Both the position numbers and the translations under genes were made by a program. Below are positions 8,152 to 17,099 of a stretch of DNA of 46,540 bases, piece by piece (positions within the stretch are counted from its first letter, which is position 1; every line of letters starts with the position of its first letter). The stretch is from positions 1-46,540 of the forward strand of contig JAKVAO010000010.1 in the NCBI GenBank assembly GCA_022447685.1, given 5' to 3'. The stretch comes from Candidatus Caenarcanales bacterium (GTDB lineage Bacteria > Cyanobacteriota > Vampirovibrionia > LMEP-6097). The notes beneath the pieces are model-generated. The model saw only the letters and a program-made list of their open reading frames with translations. It did no database searches and had not been told where the DNA came from.

Positions 8152-8421
8152 TTATTCAGCAGTATTTTCCCACTTACTCATAAAGTCCTCTACTAGCTTC
8201 TGACATGGAGTTTCTAGTTGTCCAAGTCTTTTAGTTAAACAAAAAATAACTCTATTGTTCCCAGGCTCTACTGCATCACAGTGATTACGTATGTCATTAT
8301 TACAAACTTTCAGCATTTCTATAGCTTCAGCGTTGCTCATGTTAGACAAACTAGCTGCAAAAGTCTTGAAATTAGTACAAACTAATAAGATTAATATCAA
8401 TAAATAAGGCATAATTAACAC
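8152..8421 (-). CDS. Small exported Cys-rich repeat protein
   Basis: An 89-residue protein with an N-terminal signal peptide (hydrophobic LLILILLVCTNFKTFAA) and a short mature part. Cysteines are spaced C-x7-C-(about 14)-C-x9-C in VCNNDIRNHC, FCLTKRL and PCQKL. This matches the Cys-rich (Golgi protein 1/FGFR-like, PF00839) repeat known from many bacterial exported proteins of unknown role. It is divergent from the RND efflux operon, 25 bases away, and a paralogue sits at the far end of that operon, suggesting a periplasmic role tied to the pump. The start is GTG at 8421 or ATG at 8412. A relic third copy lies at 7288-7386. Confidence 0.72.
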   Translation of the reverse strand: MLIMPYLLILILLVCTNFKTFAASLSNMSNAEAIEMLKVCNNDIRNHCDAVEPGNNRVIFCLTKRLGQLETPCQKLVEDFMSKWENTAE

Positions 8422-8438
8422 TTAATACTAAATATAGT

Positions 8439-8455
8439 TATAATTTATGTCAATG
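8439..8455 (+). promoter_or_regulatory. -10 box TATAAT at the start of the RND operon
   Basis: TATAAT (8439-8444) lies only 2 bases before the first ATG (8447) but 8 bases before the second in-frame ATG (8453). A normal start point would therefore exclude the first ATG and give a leaderless mRNA starting at 8453. Confidence 0.45.
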
Positions 8456-10843
8456 TTGGTTTTTCGTTGTTTATTTTTTATAATAGCTTTGTTTTGTTTT
8501 GCTTTAAATGTAATGGCTGTTAAAAACCAAAATGTTGTTATTTCAATAGTTCAGGATGGTCCTTCTGAAATACTTGATAAATATACTTATAGCTTTAAGG
8601 AAAACATGTCACAGTTAGCTGAAGATTCTTTCTATACAGTTAACTTTATAGAATATCGATCTGAGACTTGGAATGATGATGAAATAAAGGCTAATCTTAT
8701 AAAGGCAAATGAAGATTTAGAGACAGATTTTATTTTCCTTAATGGTTTTATTGGTGCAGGTTACGCTGCTGAAAAAGATTTTAAACTTAAAAAGAAAGTA
8801 ATTAGTTCTTTTGTGGTGAAAACAGATTTAATTGAATTTCCTACTGATAGGAATGGTAATTCTCTTAAAGAAAATTTTGCCTTTATTAAAGTTAAACAAA
8901 GCTTTGAAAAAGAGGCAGAAGTATTTAAAGAGTCTCTTGGATTTAATACATTACATGTACTGACTGATGCTAAATTTTTGAAGGTCTTTGTAGATATTGA
9001 AGAGAAAGCGATGGAGAGAAACTTATCTGGTGATACATATGAAATCTATCCTTTAGAATTTAAAGATAGTGTAGAAGACTTAATTTTGGAAATAGATAAG
9101 ACCAATATAGAAGCCGTTTACCTTACACCTTTGCCAAGACTTTCTTTTGAAGATAGAAAGTTTATTATTCAAGAATTAAATAAAAGAAAAATTCCAACTT
9201 TTTCAGGTCTTGGTATTGAAGATTTATATATGGGTGCTTTAATGACTACTAGTCCTGATATCAGTGATCAAGTTGCAAGAAAAGTTGCTTTGAATATTCA
9301 TCAGATACTGATTTTAGATAAAAGTACTAAAGACTTGTCTCTATACCTGCCTTTCAATGAAAAGCTCAGTATTAATGCTAAAACGGCAGATGATATTAAT
9401 TATTATCCTGATTTTTCTACTGAACTTGGTGCAGAGTTATTATATAAAGATCAAATTCAAGATCCAGATTATAGTACTAGAGAAGACCTTAGCTTAGATA
9501 AAACTATGTTACTTGCAAATCAAGCTAATATAGATCTGAAAATTTCAAAATATGAAGTTAAAGAGCTAAGAGAATCTAAAAACCGTTCTTTAACTAGTCT
9601 TTTACCTCAAGCAAGTTTAGATGGTGATTATACGGCTATTGACGATGATAGAGCAGGGCTTTCTGCTGGTATTACTCCTGAAAGTTCTACAACTCTTGGT
9701 GTTTCTGTCTCGCAAATGATTTTTGATGATGAATTAATTACTAATTTCAGGAGAGCCAGAAAAAGTTTTCAAGGACAGGAATTTAATTTCATACTTGATA
9801 GCTATGACACTATAGCGGCTGCAGGCTCTAGGTTCCTTGATTATATTTCCCAGATAGAGCTTTTGAAAATTGAGATAGAGAATTTAAAATTAGTTCAAGA
9901 AAATTTAGATTTAGCACAAAATAGATTTGAAGTCGGTAATGCTGGTAGGGAGGAAGTTTTCAGATGGCAGTCAGAAAAAGCACAATCTAAAAGTTCAGTT
10001 ATTTCACAAGAAGCTAATTTAAATTCTTCTTTAGTTGCATTAAATCAAGTTATGAATGAGGATCAATTTAAAAATTGGAATATTCTCGACTTTAATGACG
10101 TAGATGTATTTAGTTATGGTCCTTTACAGGATAGAGTTAGTAGCAATATTAAAAATAGAAAAGATGTTGAAGTTTTAAAAAGATTTTTAGTTGAAAAAGC
10201 TTTTGTATTTTCACCTGAGCTTGCTAGTTTTGATAAGCAAATAGAAGCACAGCAATTAAGAGTAAATCAACTAAAAAGACGTTTTGTTTTACCTAAATTT
10301 TTTGCTAATTTTGGTTACGACCGTATCTTACAGTCTGAAAGAACTGGTATTAATGCTGACCTTCAAGAAGATGCTCAGGAAAATCAGTTTACATTTTCAA
10401 TTACTGGAGAATATTCACTTTTCGAAGGTGGGGCTAGGATTTTTGATATTAAAACTGAGATTGCTGTTCTGGAGCAATTGAAAAATCAAAGAGAAAGATC
10501 AAGACAGTTTGTGGAGCTTGAAACTTTACAAGCTATTTATGATTTGACAGAATCTTATCCCAGGATTTTTCTTACTAGGGAAGCAACTGAAAATGCTAAA
10601 AAAAACTTAGAAGTTATAAGTGATAAGTATTCTCGAGGTCTTATAGATATAATTACTCTAATAGATGCTCAAAATGAATATTTTACTCAGAATCTAGAAG
10701 CGGCTATTGCTAAGTTTGATTATCTAGCTGACATGGTGAATCTTCAAAGAGCTATATCCTGGTTTCAAGTTATTAATGATGATAAAGCTAAGCAAAAATT
10801 AATTGCCGAGTTTAAAGAATTTAAGGAAGAATATATAAAATGA
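8447..10843 (+). CDS. TolC-type outer-membrane efflux protein fused to an N-terminal substrate-binding-like domain
   Basis: A 798-residue protein, far longer than the usual 430-500 for TolC. A signal peptide (to about residue 24) is followed by about 300 residues resembling ABC transporter substrate-binding proteins (PF04392-like: VVISIVQDGPSEI at 30, alternating strands and helices to about 335). From about 350 to 790 comes a standard outer-membrane efflux region with two long coiled-coil repeats (LAQNRFEVGNAGREEVFRWQ; SDKYSRGLIDIITLIDAQNE). It would form the outer-membrane channel of the pump encoded next, with the extra domain in the periplasm. It overlaps the adaptor gene by 4 bases (ATGA). 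The true start may be Met3 (8453). Efflux-protein identity is firm; the N-terminal family is an inference from pattern. Confidence 0.85.
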   Translation: MSMLVFRCLFFIIALFCFALNVMAVKNQNVVISIVQDGPSEILDKYTYSFKENMSQLAEDSFYTVNFIEYRSETWNDDEIKANLIKANEDLETDFIFLNGFIGAGYAAEKDFKLKKKVISSFVVKTDLIEFPTDRNGNSLKENFAFIKVKQSFEKEAEVFKESLGFNTLHVLTDAKFLKVFVDIEEKAMERNLSGDTYEIYPLEFKDSVEDLILEIDKTNIEAVYLTPLPRLSFEDRKFIIQELNKRKIPTFSGLGIEDLYMGALMTTSPDISDQVARKVALNIHQILILDKSTKDLSLYLPFNEKLSINAKTADDINYYPDFSTELGAELLYKDQIQDPDYSTREDLSLDKTMLLANQANIDLKISKYEVKELRESKNRSLTSLLPQASLDGDYTAIDDDRAGLSAGITPESSTTLGVSVSQMIFDDELITNFRRARKSFQGQEFNFILDSYDTIAAAGSRFLDYISQIELLKIEIENLKLVQENLDLAQNRFEVGNAGREEVFRWQSEKAQSKSSVISQEANLNSSLVALNQVMNEDQFKNWNILDFNDVDVFSYGPLQDRVSSNIKNRKDVEVLKRFLVEKAFVFSPELASFDKQIEAQQLRVNQLKRRFVLPKFFANFGYDRILQSERTGINADLQEDAQENQFTFSITGEYSLFEGGARIFDIKTEIAVLEQLKNQRERSRQFVELETLQAIYDLTESYPRIFLTREATENAKKNLEVISDKYSRGLIDIITLIDAQNEYFTQNLEAAIAKFDYLADMVNLQRAISWFQVINDDKAKQKLIAEFKEFKEEYIK

Positions 10844-11910
10844 AATCACAAATACTGATAATTAGTGTAATTTTATTAGGAATTACTTTAAGTAATTGTA
10901 GTAAAAAAGTAGTGGAGGAAATTATTAGACCGGTAACCGTGATTGAAGTCTTAAAACCAGGTGAAACCAATGTAAGGCGTTTTTCAGGTCTCTCCAAAGC
11001 TGATGATGAACTAGATTTAAGTTTTAGGATCAGTGGTACTGTTAATGATATTGCAGTTAATGTTGGTGACAAAGTCAAGAAAGGGCAACTCATAGCGAGA
11101 CTTGAATCAACAGATCAAGACTTAGAAGTTAAGAGACAGCAAGCTAATATAGCACAGACTAATGCTAATTTAAAGCAGGCAAAGAACGATTATGAAAGGT
11201 CTTTATTGCTCTATGAGGCTAATAATATTAGTAAAAGTGAACTTGATAGTGCAGAAGCTAGTTATTTGTCTACTAAAGCACAATTATCTGCAAATAAAAG
11301 AAGCTTGGAGCTTGCAAGACAGGAATACCGATATTGTTACCTTTATTCACCAGATGAAGGATTCATCTCTGAGTCACCTCTATCTGATCACCAAGTCGTT
11401 AATGCTGGGACTTTAGTTGCTGTACTTCAAGTCAAGGGACCTATAGAAGTAGAGTTTGGTGTTGCTGAATCTATGATTAATAAATTTCAAATAGGGCAGT
11501 ATGCAAACGTTAAATTTGATTTTATTGAAGATAAAGTCTTTAAAGCAAAAGTAAACCAGGTATCTGTTTCTACTAATGATAGTACTACTTATCCTGTTAA
11601 AGTTTCATTGATAGATTTTGATCAACGAATTAGACCAGGAATGGTATGTGATGTTGAGGTGGAATTTGAGAGTTTATCTAATGAACAATATATTGTGGTT
11701 CCTTCAGCTGCAGTCGTTGGAGATGTTTCTGGAGATAACTACGTTTGGCTGTTTGATGAAGATACGCAAAGTCCCATAAAAAGAATAGTTAAGGTTGGCT
11801 CTATTGTTAGTGAAGGCTTACAGATCACTAACGGGCTAAGTGGTGGTGAAAAGATTATCACGAGGGGAGTAAATACTCTTGAAGAGGGAATGAAGGTTAG
11901 ACTTTTATGA
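10840..11910 (+). CDS. RND efflux periplasmic adaptor lipoprotein
   Basis: A 356-residue membrane-fusion protein linking the inner-membrane RND pump to the outer-membrane channel. The lipoprotein signal ends in LSNC with Cys20. Then come the barrel and lipoyl halves (GTVNDIAVNVGDKVKKGQLIARLES, split here by a hairpin region), an alpha-helical hairpin rich in Gln/Ala, the second lipoyl half (SPDEGFISE) and a beta barrel (FGVAESMINKFQIGQYANVKF). The asparagine at -1 of the lipobox is less common than Gly/Ala/Ser. It overlaps its neighbours by 4 bases on each side, so all three are translationally coupled. Confidence 0.92.
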   Translation: MKSQILIISVILLGITLSNCSKKVVEEIIRPVTVIEVLKPGETNVRRFSGLSKADDELDLSFRISGTVNDIAVNVGDKVKKGQLIARLESTDQDLEVKRQQANIAQTNANLKQAKNDYERSLLLYEANNISKSELDSAEASYLSTKAQLSANKRSLELARQEYRYCYLYSPDEGFISESPLSDHQVVNAGTLVAVLQVKGPIEVEFGVAESMINKFQIGQYANVKFDFIEDKVFKAKVNQVSVSTNDSTTYPVKVSLIDFDQRIRPGMVCDVEVEFESLSNEQYIVVPSAAVVGDVSGDNYVWLFDEDTQSPIKRIVKVGSIVSEGLQITNGLSGGEKIITRGVNTLEEGMKVRLL

Positions 11911-14900
11911 CGATTGCTGAGTGGTGTATAAAAAATAATAGAACTGCAAGTTTAATTTTTGTGATTATTGTTTTACTTGGTGCCAGTGTTTATGTTGCTA
12001 TTGGAAGAAAAGAATATCCAGAAATCTCTGTTAAAACAGCTGTAATCACTACTGTTTTTGAAGGAGCAACACCTATAAAAGTAGAAGAGCTTGTTACAGA
12101 CAAGATTGAAGATGAATTGAGTGAAATTAGTGAGATTGAGAAAATAACTTCACAGTCTCTTCCAGGAGTTTCTGTTATTAAAGCAACTCTATATGATTAC
12201 TGCCGAGATACTAAGCCGATTTGGGATAGGCTTAGAAATAAAGTTGAAGATGCTATTCCAAGTCTTCCAGATGGTGCGTCTAAACCTGTAGTTAATGATG
12301 AATATGGTGATCATTTCCCTATCGTTGTTGCTATTACTGGTGATGGTTTTAATATGAGAGAGCTAAAAGATATTGCAGAAGACTTAAGAGATGAAATTTT
12401 AACGCAGGATTCAGTAGCCAAGGTTGAGATCCATGGTGTACAAGATGAAAATATATTTCTTGAATTTTCTAACTCTAGATTAGCTAAATATGGTTTTACA
12501 CCTACAGATTTGGCAAATGTTCTTAGTTCTGAGAATATCGTAAAACCAAGTGGAGATATTAAATTTCAAAATGAAAGATTAATTTTTGAAGCGAGTGGTA
12601 ATTATGAAAGCATGGAGAAGTTGCGCAAAACTTCTTTAAGACAAGCTAATAGTAGGCAAGCTGTGCATCTTGAAGATATTGTTGATATAAAGAGGGCTTA
12701 TGTAGATCCACCTGAGTCTATATCTCGCTATAACGGCGAGAGAGCTTTAATGGTTGCTATTGGTATGAAAGATGGTAGAAATATTTTAAAGATGGGGACA
12801 GCTATTAAAAAGCTTGTACATGAATACAAAGCTAATATTCCTTTAGGTATTAATTTTGACTTTGCTGTTTACCAAGCTAAGTACGTGGAGAGAAGTATTA
12901 ATGATTTTATCGTTAATTTACTAGAAGCTTTTGCTTTTGTTTTAGTGGTAGTGATGTCTTTTGTTGGCATGCGCATGGGGCTTATAGTTGGTTCTTTAAT
13001 TCCTATGGTGACTTGTGTTTGTATGATTTCTTTATCTATTTTTGAAGTGAAATTACAAATGATTTCTCTTGCAGCTTTAATTATTGCTTTAGGTATGCTT
13101 GTTGATAACGCTGTTGTCGTTAGTGAAAATATAACAGTTCGTTTAAATCAGGGAGAAGAAAGGCTTTCTGCAGTTAAATCTTGTATGCAAGAACAGACCA
13201 TTCCATTGCTAGCTGCTTCTTTAACTACTATTTTTGCCTTTTTACCAATACCACTAGCTAAATCTGCTACAGGAGAATTTACCTTCTCACTTTTTGTTGT
13301 TATTTGTACAGCCCTACTTGCTTCTTGGTTATTATCCATAAGCTTTATTCCGATGATTTGTTATTATTTTTTAAAAGTAAAAGAGCAAAAAGAATCTCAT
13401 GATGGCTCTTTTTATAGTGTTTATAAGAAAATTTTATTTTTTTGTTTACAAAGACCAAAAAAATTCTTAATAATTATTGCTTTTTTATTACTTACAAGTC
13501 TTTGGGGATTTGGTTTTGTTGATAAAAATTTCTTTCCACCAAACGAAAGAGAGATGCTAACTATAGATTTTTGGCAGCCATATGGAGTTGATATTTCAAC
13601 AACAGAAAGAAGGCTTAAAAGATTAGAAGAGTTTATCATGAATGATGAGGAGTATGTCTCTTTAATGTCATTCGTAGGGAGTGGTGGACCACGCTGGTAT
13701 CAATTGCTGAATCCTGAAGATCCAAACGATAGTTACGCTATGTTAGTGATCACCACTAAATCGTTCAAAGGATCTTTAAAGTTTAAAGAGAGAATTAATA
13801 ATTTTCTAAAAATTGAATTACCTGAAGTAAGAGCTAGTATTTCTAGTCTTCAGAATGGTCCTCCCGTTAAAAACCCTATTGAGGTTCGTATCTCAGGTGA
13901 TGATATTCCTACTCTATATAAATATAGAGATGTAATTATTTCTTATATCCAAGAAATTCCTGGTGCTATTAATATTAGAGATGATTGGGGGGAATGGACT
14001 AAAAAGATTTTTGTAGATATTAGTCAGGATAAAGCTAAGCGAGCTGGTTTAACTAGTAAAGATATAGCTCAGTCTCTTCAAACACAATTTAGTGGCTTGC
14101 AAGCTACAGAGTTTAGGGAAGGAGATGAAATTATTCCTATAATGCTAAGGTCTAAAGATTACTATCGAAAAGATGCTGGACATATAAATAGTATTAATGT
14201 TTACTCTTCTCTAAATACCAATAATGTTCCTCTTTCACAAGTTGCAGATATTAAGATAAATTGGCAAGCAAGTAATGTTAGAAATAGAAATCGTAAAAGA
14301 ACAATTACAGTTAAAGCCAATTTAGAAGATGGTTATTTTGCTACTAGAGCTCTTGAAGTTTTAAAACCTAAAATTGAGAAGTATATGAAATCTGATGAGT
14401 GGAAATCGAACTATAAAGTAAGTTACGGTGGTGAAAGTGAGGAGAGTAATAAGGCTCAGAGATCAATTTTTGCAGGAATGCCCATTGCTATTTCATTACT
14501 TCTCTTAGTTTTAATGTATCAATTCAATTCAATAAGGAAAGTTGCGATTATCGGTTTAACTATTCCTCCAATGTTAATTGGTGTGACACCGGGTTTGTAC
14601 TTCACTAAGGCTGCCTTTGGTTTTTTCGCTCTTCTTGGTTTTATTAGTTTGATGGGAATTATCGTTAATAATGCAATTATGATGCTAGATAGAATCAGGA
14701 TTGAGCAGGACTCAGGCAAGAGTCTTGAAGATTCTATAGTAAGTTCAGCTTTGCAAAGGCTGAGACCTATACTTATGACAGCCATAACTACGACTATTAG
14801 TTTGATCCCTCTATCCTTACAAGGAGGAGAGATGTGGCGTCCTATGGCCAATACTATAATTTTTGGTTTAGTGTTTTCAACAATTTTAACTTTAGTTATG

Positions 14901-14969
14901 TGTCCTGTACTCTACTCATTATTTTATAAAGCTGACTTTAGTAAAGTCGACATAACTGTTACTAGTTAA
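11907..14969 (+). CDS. RND family efflux permease (HAE1/AcrB-like)
   Basis: A 1020-residue proton-driven inner-membrane transporter with the usual 12-helix, two-docking-loop plan. TM1 starts at about 12. The N-terminal loop has REYPEIS-type and FEGATPIKVEELV motifs. The TM2-4 block around 330-410 has GMLVDNAVVV (396-405), and the C-terminal TM7-12 bundle runs from about 830. In AcrB TM4 has Asp-Asp and TM10 a Lys; here they are Asp400-Asn401 and Asn921, so the relay residues differ. It is the last gene of the operon and converges on a Cys-rich gene, overlapping by 4 bases. Substrate unknown: drugs, lipids or metabolites are all possible. Confidence 0.93.
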   Translation: MTIAEWCIKNNRTASLIFVIIVLLGASVYVAIGRKEYPEISVKTAVITTVFEGATPIKVEELVTDKIEDELSEISEIEKITSQSLPGVSVIKATLYDYCRDTKPIWDRLRNKVEDAIPSLPDGASKPVVNDEYGDHFPIVVAITGDGFNMRELKDIAEDLRDEILTQDSVAKVEIHGVQDENIFLEFSNSRLAKYGFTPTDLANVLSSENIVKPSGDIKFQNERLIFEASGNYESMEKLRKTSLRQANSRQAVHLEDIVDIKRAYVDPPESISRYNGERALMVAIGMKDGRNILKMGTAIKKLVHEYKANIPLGINFDFAVYQAKYVERSINDFIVNLLEAFAFVLVVVMSFVGMRMGLIVGSLIPMVTCVCMISLSIFEVKLQMISLAALIIALGMLVDNAVVVSENITVRLNQGEERLSAVKSCMQEQTIPLLAASLTTIFAFLPIPLAKSATGEFTFSLFVVICTALLASWLLSISFIPMICYYFLKVKEQKESHDGSFYSVYKKILFFCLQRPKKFLIIIAFLLLTSLWGFGFVDKNFFPPNEREMLTIDFWQPYGVDISTTERRLKRLEEFIMNDEEYVSLMSFVGSGGPRWYQLLNPEDPNDSYAMLVITTKSFKGSLKFKERINNFLKIELPEVRASISSLQNGPPVKNPIEVRISGDDIPTLYKYRDVIISYIQEIPGAINIRDDWGEWTKKIFVDISQDKAKRAGLTSKDIAQSLQTQFSGLQATEFREGDEIIPIMLRSKDYYRKDAGHINSINVYSSLNTNNVPLSQVADIKINWQASNVRNRNRKRTITVKANLEDGYFATRALEVLKPKIEKYMKSDEWKSNYKVSYGGESEESNKAQRSIFAGMPIAISLLLLVLMYQFNSIRKVAIIGLTIPPMLIGVTPGLYFTKAAFGFFALLGFISLMGIIVNNAIMMLDRIRIEQDSGKSLEDSIVSSALQRLRPILMTAITTTISLIPLSLQGGEMWRPMANTIIFGLVFSTILTLVMCPVLYSLFYKADFSKVDITVTS

Positions 14970-15223
14970 TTAACATCATCATTAATTATTTTTTCTATTA
15001 ATACTGAGCAATCATAGTCTACTGTTTTTAATCTTTTAGCAAGGCAAAAAATCATCTCTGGAACTTGATCATGTCCAATATAGTTGCAGTAAGTTTGCAT
15101 ATCTTCACCACAAGATTTTAAAATCTTTATTTTTGTATCCTTTGATAATTCAAAATTTTCACTTTGATCTGCAATTGCAGGTTGAGTCAAAAGCAATAAA
15201 ACTATTAATATATGGAAATACAT
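14966..15223 (-). CDS. Small exported Cys-rich repeat protein (paralogue)
   Basis: An 85-residue paralogue of the protein at 8152-8421. It has a signal peptide (MYFHILIVLLLLTQPAIA) and four mature cysteines in SCGEDMQTYC, IFCLAKRLK and DCSVLI, in the same order. It overlaps the end of the RND permease gene by 4 bases on the opposite strand and follows the PqiB gene by 52 bases. A TATAAT 8 bases before ATG suggests its own leaderless transcript. Placing one such gene at each end of the pump operon suggests linked function. Role unknown, probably periplasmic with disulfides. Confidence 0.7.
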   Translation of the reverse strand: MYFHILIVLLLLTQPAIADQSENFELSKDTKIKILKSCGEDMQTYCNYIGHDQVPEMIFCLAKRLKTVDYDCSVLIEKIINDDVN

Positions 15224-15237
15224 CTTAATAGATTATA
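15221..15237 (-). promoter_or_regulatory. -10 box TATAAT before the Cys-rich gene
   Basis: On the minus strand, TATAAT (15237-15232) is followed by 8 bases and the ATG at 15223. No SD sequence is present. Confidence 0.45.
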
Positions 15238-15275
15238 TGATTTTTTAGATGTTTTGTCTTTATGATTTCCATATA

Positions 15276-16127
15276 TTAATATAAGGTTGGATTCCAATTA
15301 AGCCATTCTTCGTCATAGACTGAGGCAATGTTAAACATGTAACCATTACCAATTCTTTGACCTGCTTCATTTGGAGTTGCAAAACTTATTGAACCAAAGT
15401 TAACTACTTTATCAAAGATATTGCCTTTAAACCTAATCCCATCAAAACCAAATTTAACTTTAAATGTAGTCTGGTCCCAAAATATTGAGTTAGTCCTTAC
15501 AAGGTTTCTATATTCGTTATAAATATTTATATAAGCTATAACATTTTGCCCGTGAGTATTAAGTTTAATATTTTTTATGAATCCAACTTCAACCCCCTTA
15601 TAGAAAACTCCAGATCCTACTTCCATAGCAAAAGCATTATTTGCAATTACTCTGATTTTTAAATCATTAGCACTTTCTTTATCGTCAGCTTTTATTGGAG
15701 CATCAACAGCAGTGAAGCGATATTGAGTTTTACTTATAGGGCTACCTTTTGTTGCTCCATCTGGTGGCTCTGTAGCAATAAACTTTCCACTGACTAGGGT
15801 ATCAATATTTTTCAAGCCACGCAGCCCAGTGATTTCAGGTTCAACAATCCAAAATTTACTACCAGCTTGAGCTATTCCTTCAGCTTTTTTAAGGAGTTCA
15901 ATTTTTAGTATTATATAGTCTAAGTTATTTGTCACATCAAGATTTATTACTTTACCAACCGGAATACCATTGTATTTAACTTCAGTTTTTCCTGCCTGAA
16001 TACCATCTGCGCTTGGAATTAATACTTCTATTTCAGGACCTTTACTATCAAAATATGCTTTAACACTGAAGTAACACGCAAAAGCTGCCAAGATAGGTAT
16101 TATCCAAACTATAGTTATTTTTTTCAT
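15276..16127 (-). CDS. PqiB-like MCE domain lipid-transport protein, short form
   Basis: A 283-residue protein with one N-terminal membrane helix (VWIIPILAAFACYFSVKAYF) and two MCE/MlaD domains. The first is at about 30-115 (VKYNGIPVGKVINLDV); the second, at about 155-245, has VFYKGVEVGFIKNIKL. This matches the PqiB/YebT start, where IVWIIP is typical, but E. coli PqiB has three domains and 546 residues. MCE proteins form hexameric rings or tubes carrying lipids across the periplasm. The gene overlaps pqiA by 4 bases, giving the classic PqiA-PqiB pairing. The shorter form may build only a short tube that needs a partner. Confidence 0.85.
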   Translation of the reverse strand: MKKITIVWIIPILAAFACYFSVKAYFDSKGPEIEVLIPSADGIQAGKTEVKYNGIPVGKVINLDVTNNLDYIILKIELLKKAEGIAQAGSKFWIVEPEITGLRGLKNIDTLVSGKFIATEPPDGATKGSPISKTQYRFTAVDAPIKADDKESANDLKIRVIANNAFAMEVGSGVFYKGVEVGFIKNIKLNTHGQNVIAYINIYNEYRNLVRTNSIFWDQTTFKVKFGFDGIRFKGNIFDKVVNFGSISFATPNEAGQRIGNGYMFNIASVYDEEWLNWNPTLY

Positions 16128-17089
16128 TTCTTTTTGTATTTTAACAATCTATGATCAAAGCTATTTGATGCAAGTATGCTTGCTATAACCATAAGGGCAA
16201 AAATTAAAGCTCCTGGTTTAGGGCTGACATTCGCTAATGAATCTAACCTCACTATCGCGACAAGAAGTGAACCTATAAAAATATCTACCATAGCCCACTT
16301 ACCGATTACTTCAAGAAAATTATAAAGTCCTTCCTTGAAATCGCGATACTTTGAATTTGATGTTGTAATAGATAAGTAGAATATAGAAAAAATCTTAAAC
16401 CATGGACTACAGAAGCTTGCCATAAATACTACGATGCCAACTGACCAAGCTTCACCATGAAATAACTCCATTACAGATTCAAATAAATTGGATGCGTGAC
16501 TAAGACCAGGTTTACTTATATGCATTATCGCAAATAAATTAGCAGGTATTAGAAGAAATAAGGCTGTAAGCGCGTAAGCAAAAGATTTTTGGCGAGATTT
16601 TGAGATTAAGTCTTGTGGATCTGAGATATCAAAAGCTCTATCAGCTATCTGTAAGCTCAACCAAAAAGCTATAAAATAGTATGTTCCAGAACCTATTTCG
16701 GTATCTACCAATTCGTTCAATTTGATCATACTCGCAAAGATTGCGACTATAAAAACTTCTACCATGTTCCAGGCTCTAAGATCTTTGTGAAGCTTTGTTA
16801 GTGGGTTTAATATGATTTCTTGATCCTTATTTATAAGAATAAATCCATTAATTATCAAGCTCAGCAATATATACACAGGAGAAATGAAAAGACAAAAACT
16901 ATTGATTAAAGCTATAAAGCAAGAACTTTCATAAACTCTTATTATTATGTCAAATAGGCTTGCTGTTTCAATTCGACCAAGCTTACTTATGAGCATAACT
17001 GGTTCTAAGTTTGCAGGAATAAAAAGAATCAATGCAGTAATCGCAAAACTTAGAGATAAAATTCTTTTACTTTTATAATCAAACTGCAT
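16124..17089 (-). CDS. PqiA-like integral membrane protein
   Basis: A 321-residue inner-membrane protein of two homologous PqiA halves. Each has LFIPANLEPVM- or LLIPANLFAIM-type sequence (about 20-32 and 178-190) followed by three more membrane helices, and each half ends in a VEVF/VDIF-containing helix. The zinc-ribbon cysteines of E. coli PqiA are absent. It supplies the membrane platform for the MCE protein encoded immediately downstream with a 4-base overlap. The lipase-like gene lies 10 bases upstream, so these form one operon. Role: lipid movement between inner and outer membrane. Confidence 0.85.
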   Translation of the reverse strand: MQFDYKSKRILSLSFAITALILFIPANLEPVMLISKLGRIETASLFDIIIRVYESSCFIALINSFCLFISPVYILLSLIINGFILINKDQEIILNPLTKLHKDLRAWNMVEVFIVAIFASMIKLNELVDTEIGSGTYYFIAFWLSLQIADRAFDISDPQDLISKSRQKSFAYALTALFLLIPANLFAIMHISKPGLSHASNLFESVMELFHGEAWSVGIVVFMASFCSPWFKIFSIFYLSITTSNSKYRDFKEGLYNFLEVIGKWAMVDIFIGSLLVAIVRLDSLANVSPKPGALIFALMVIASILASNSFDHRLLKYKKK

Positions 17090-17099
17090 TATTATCTAA

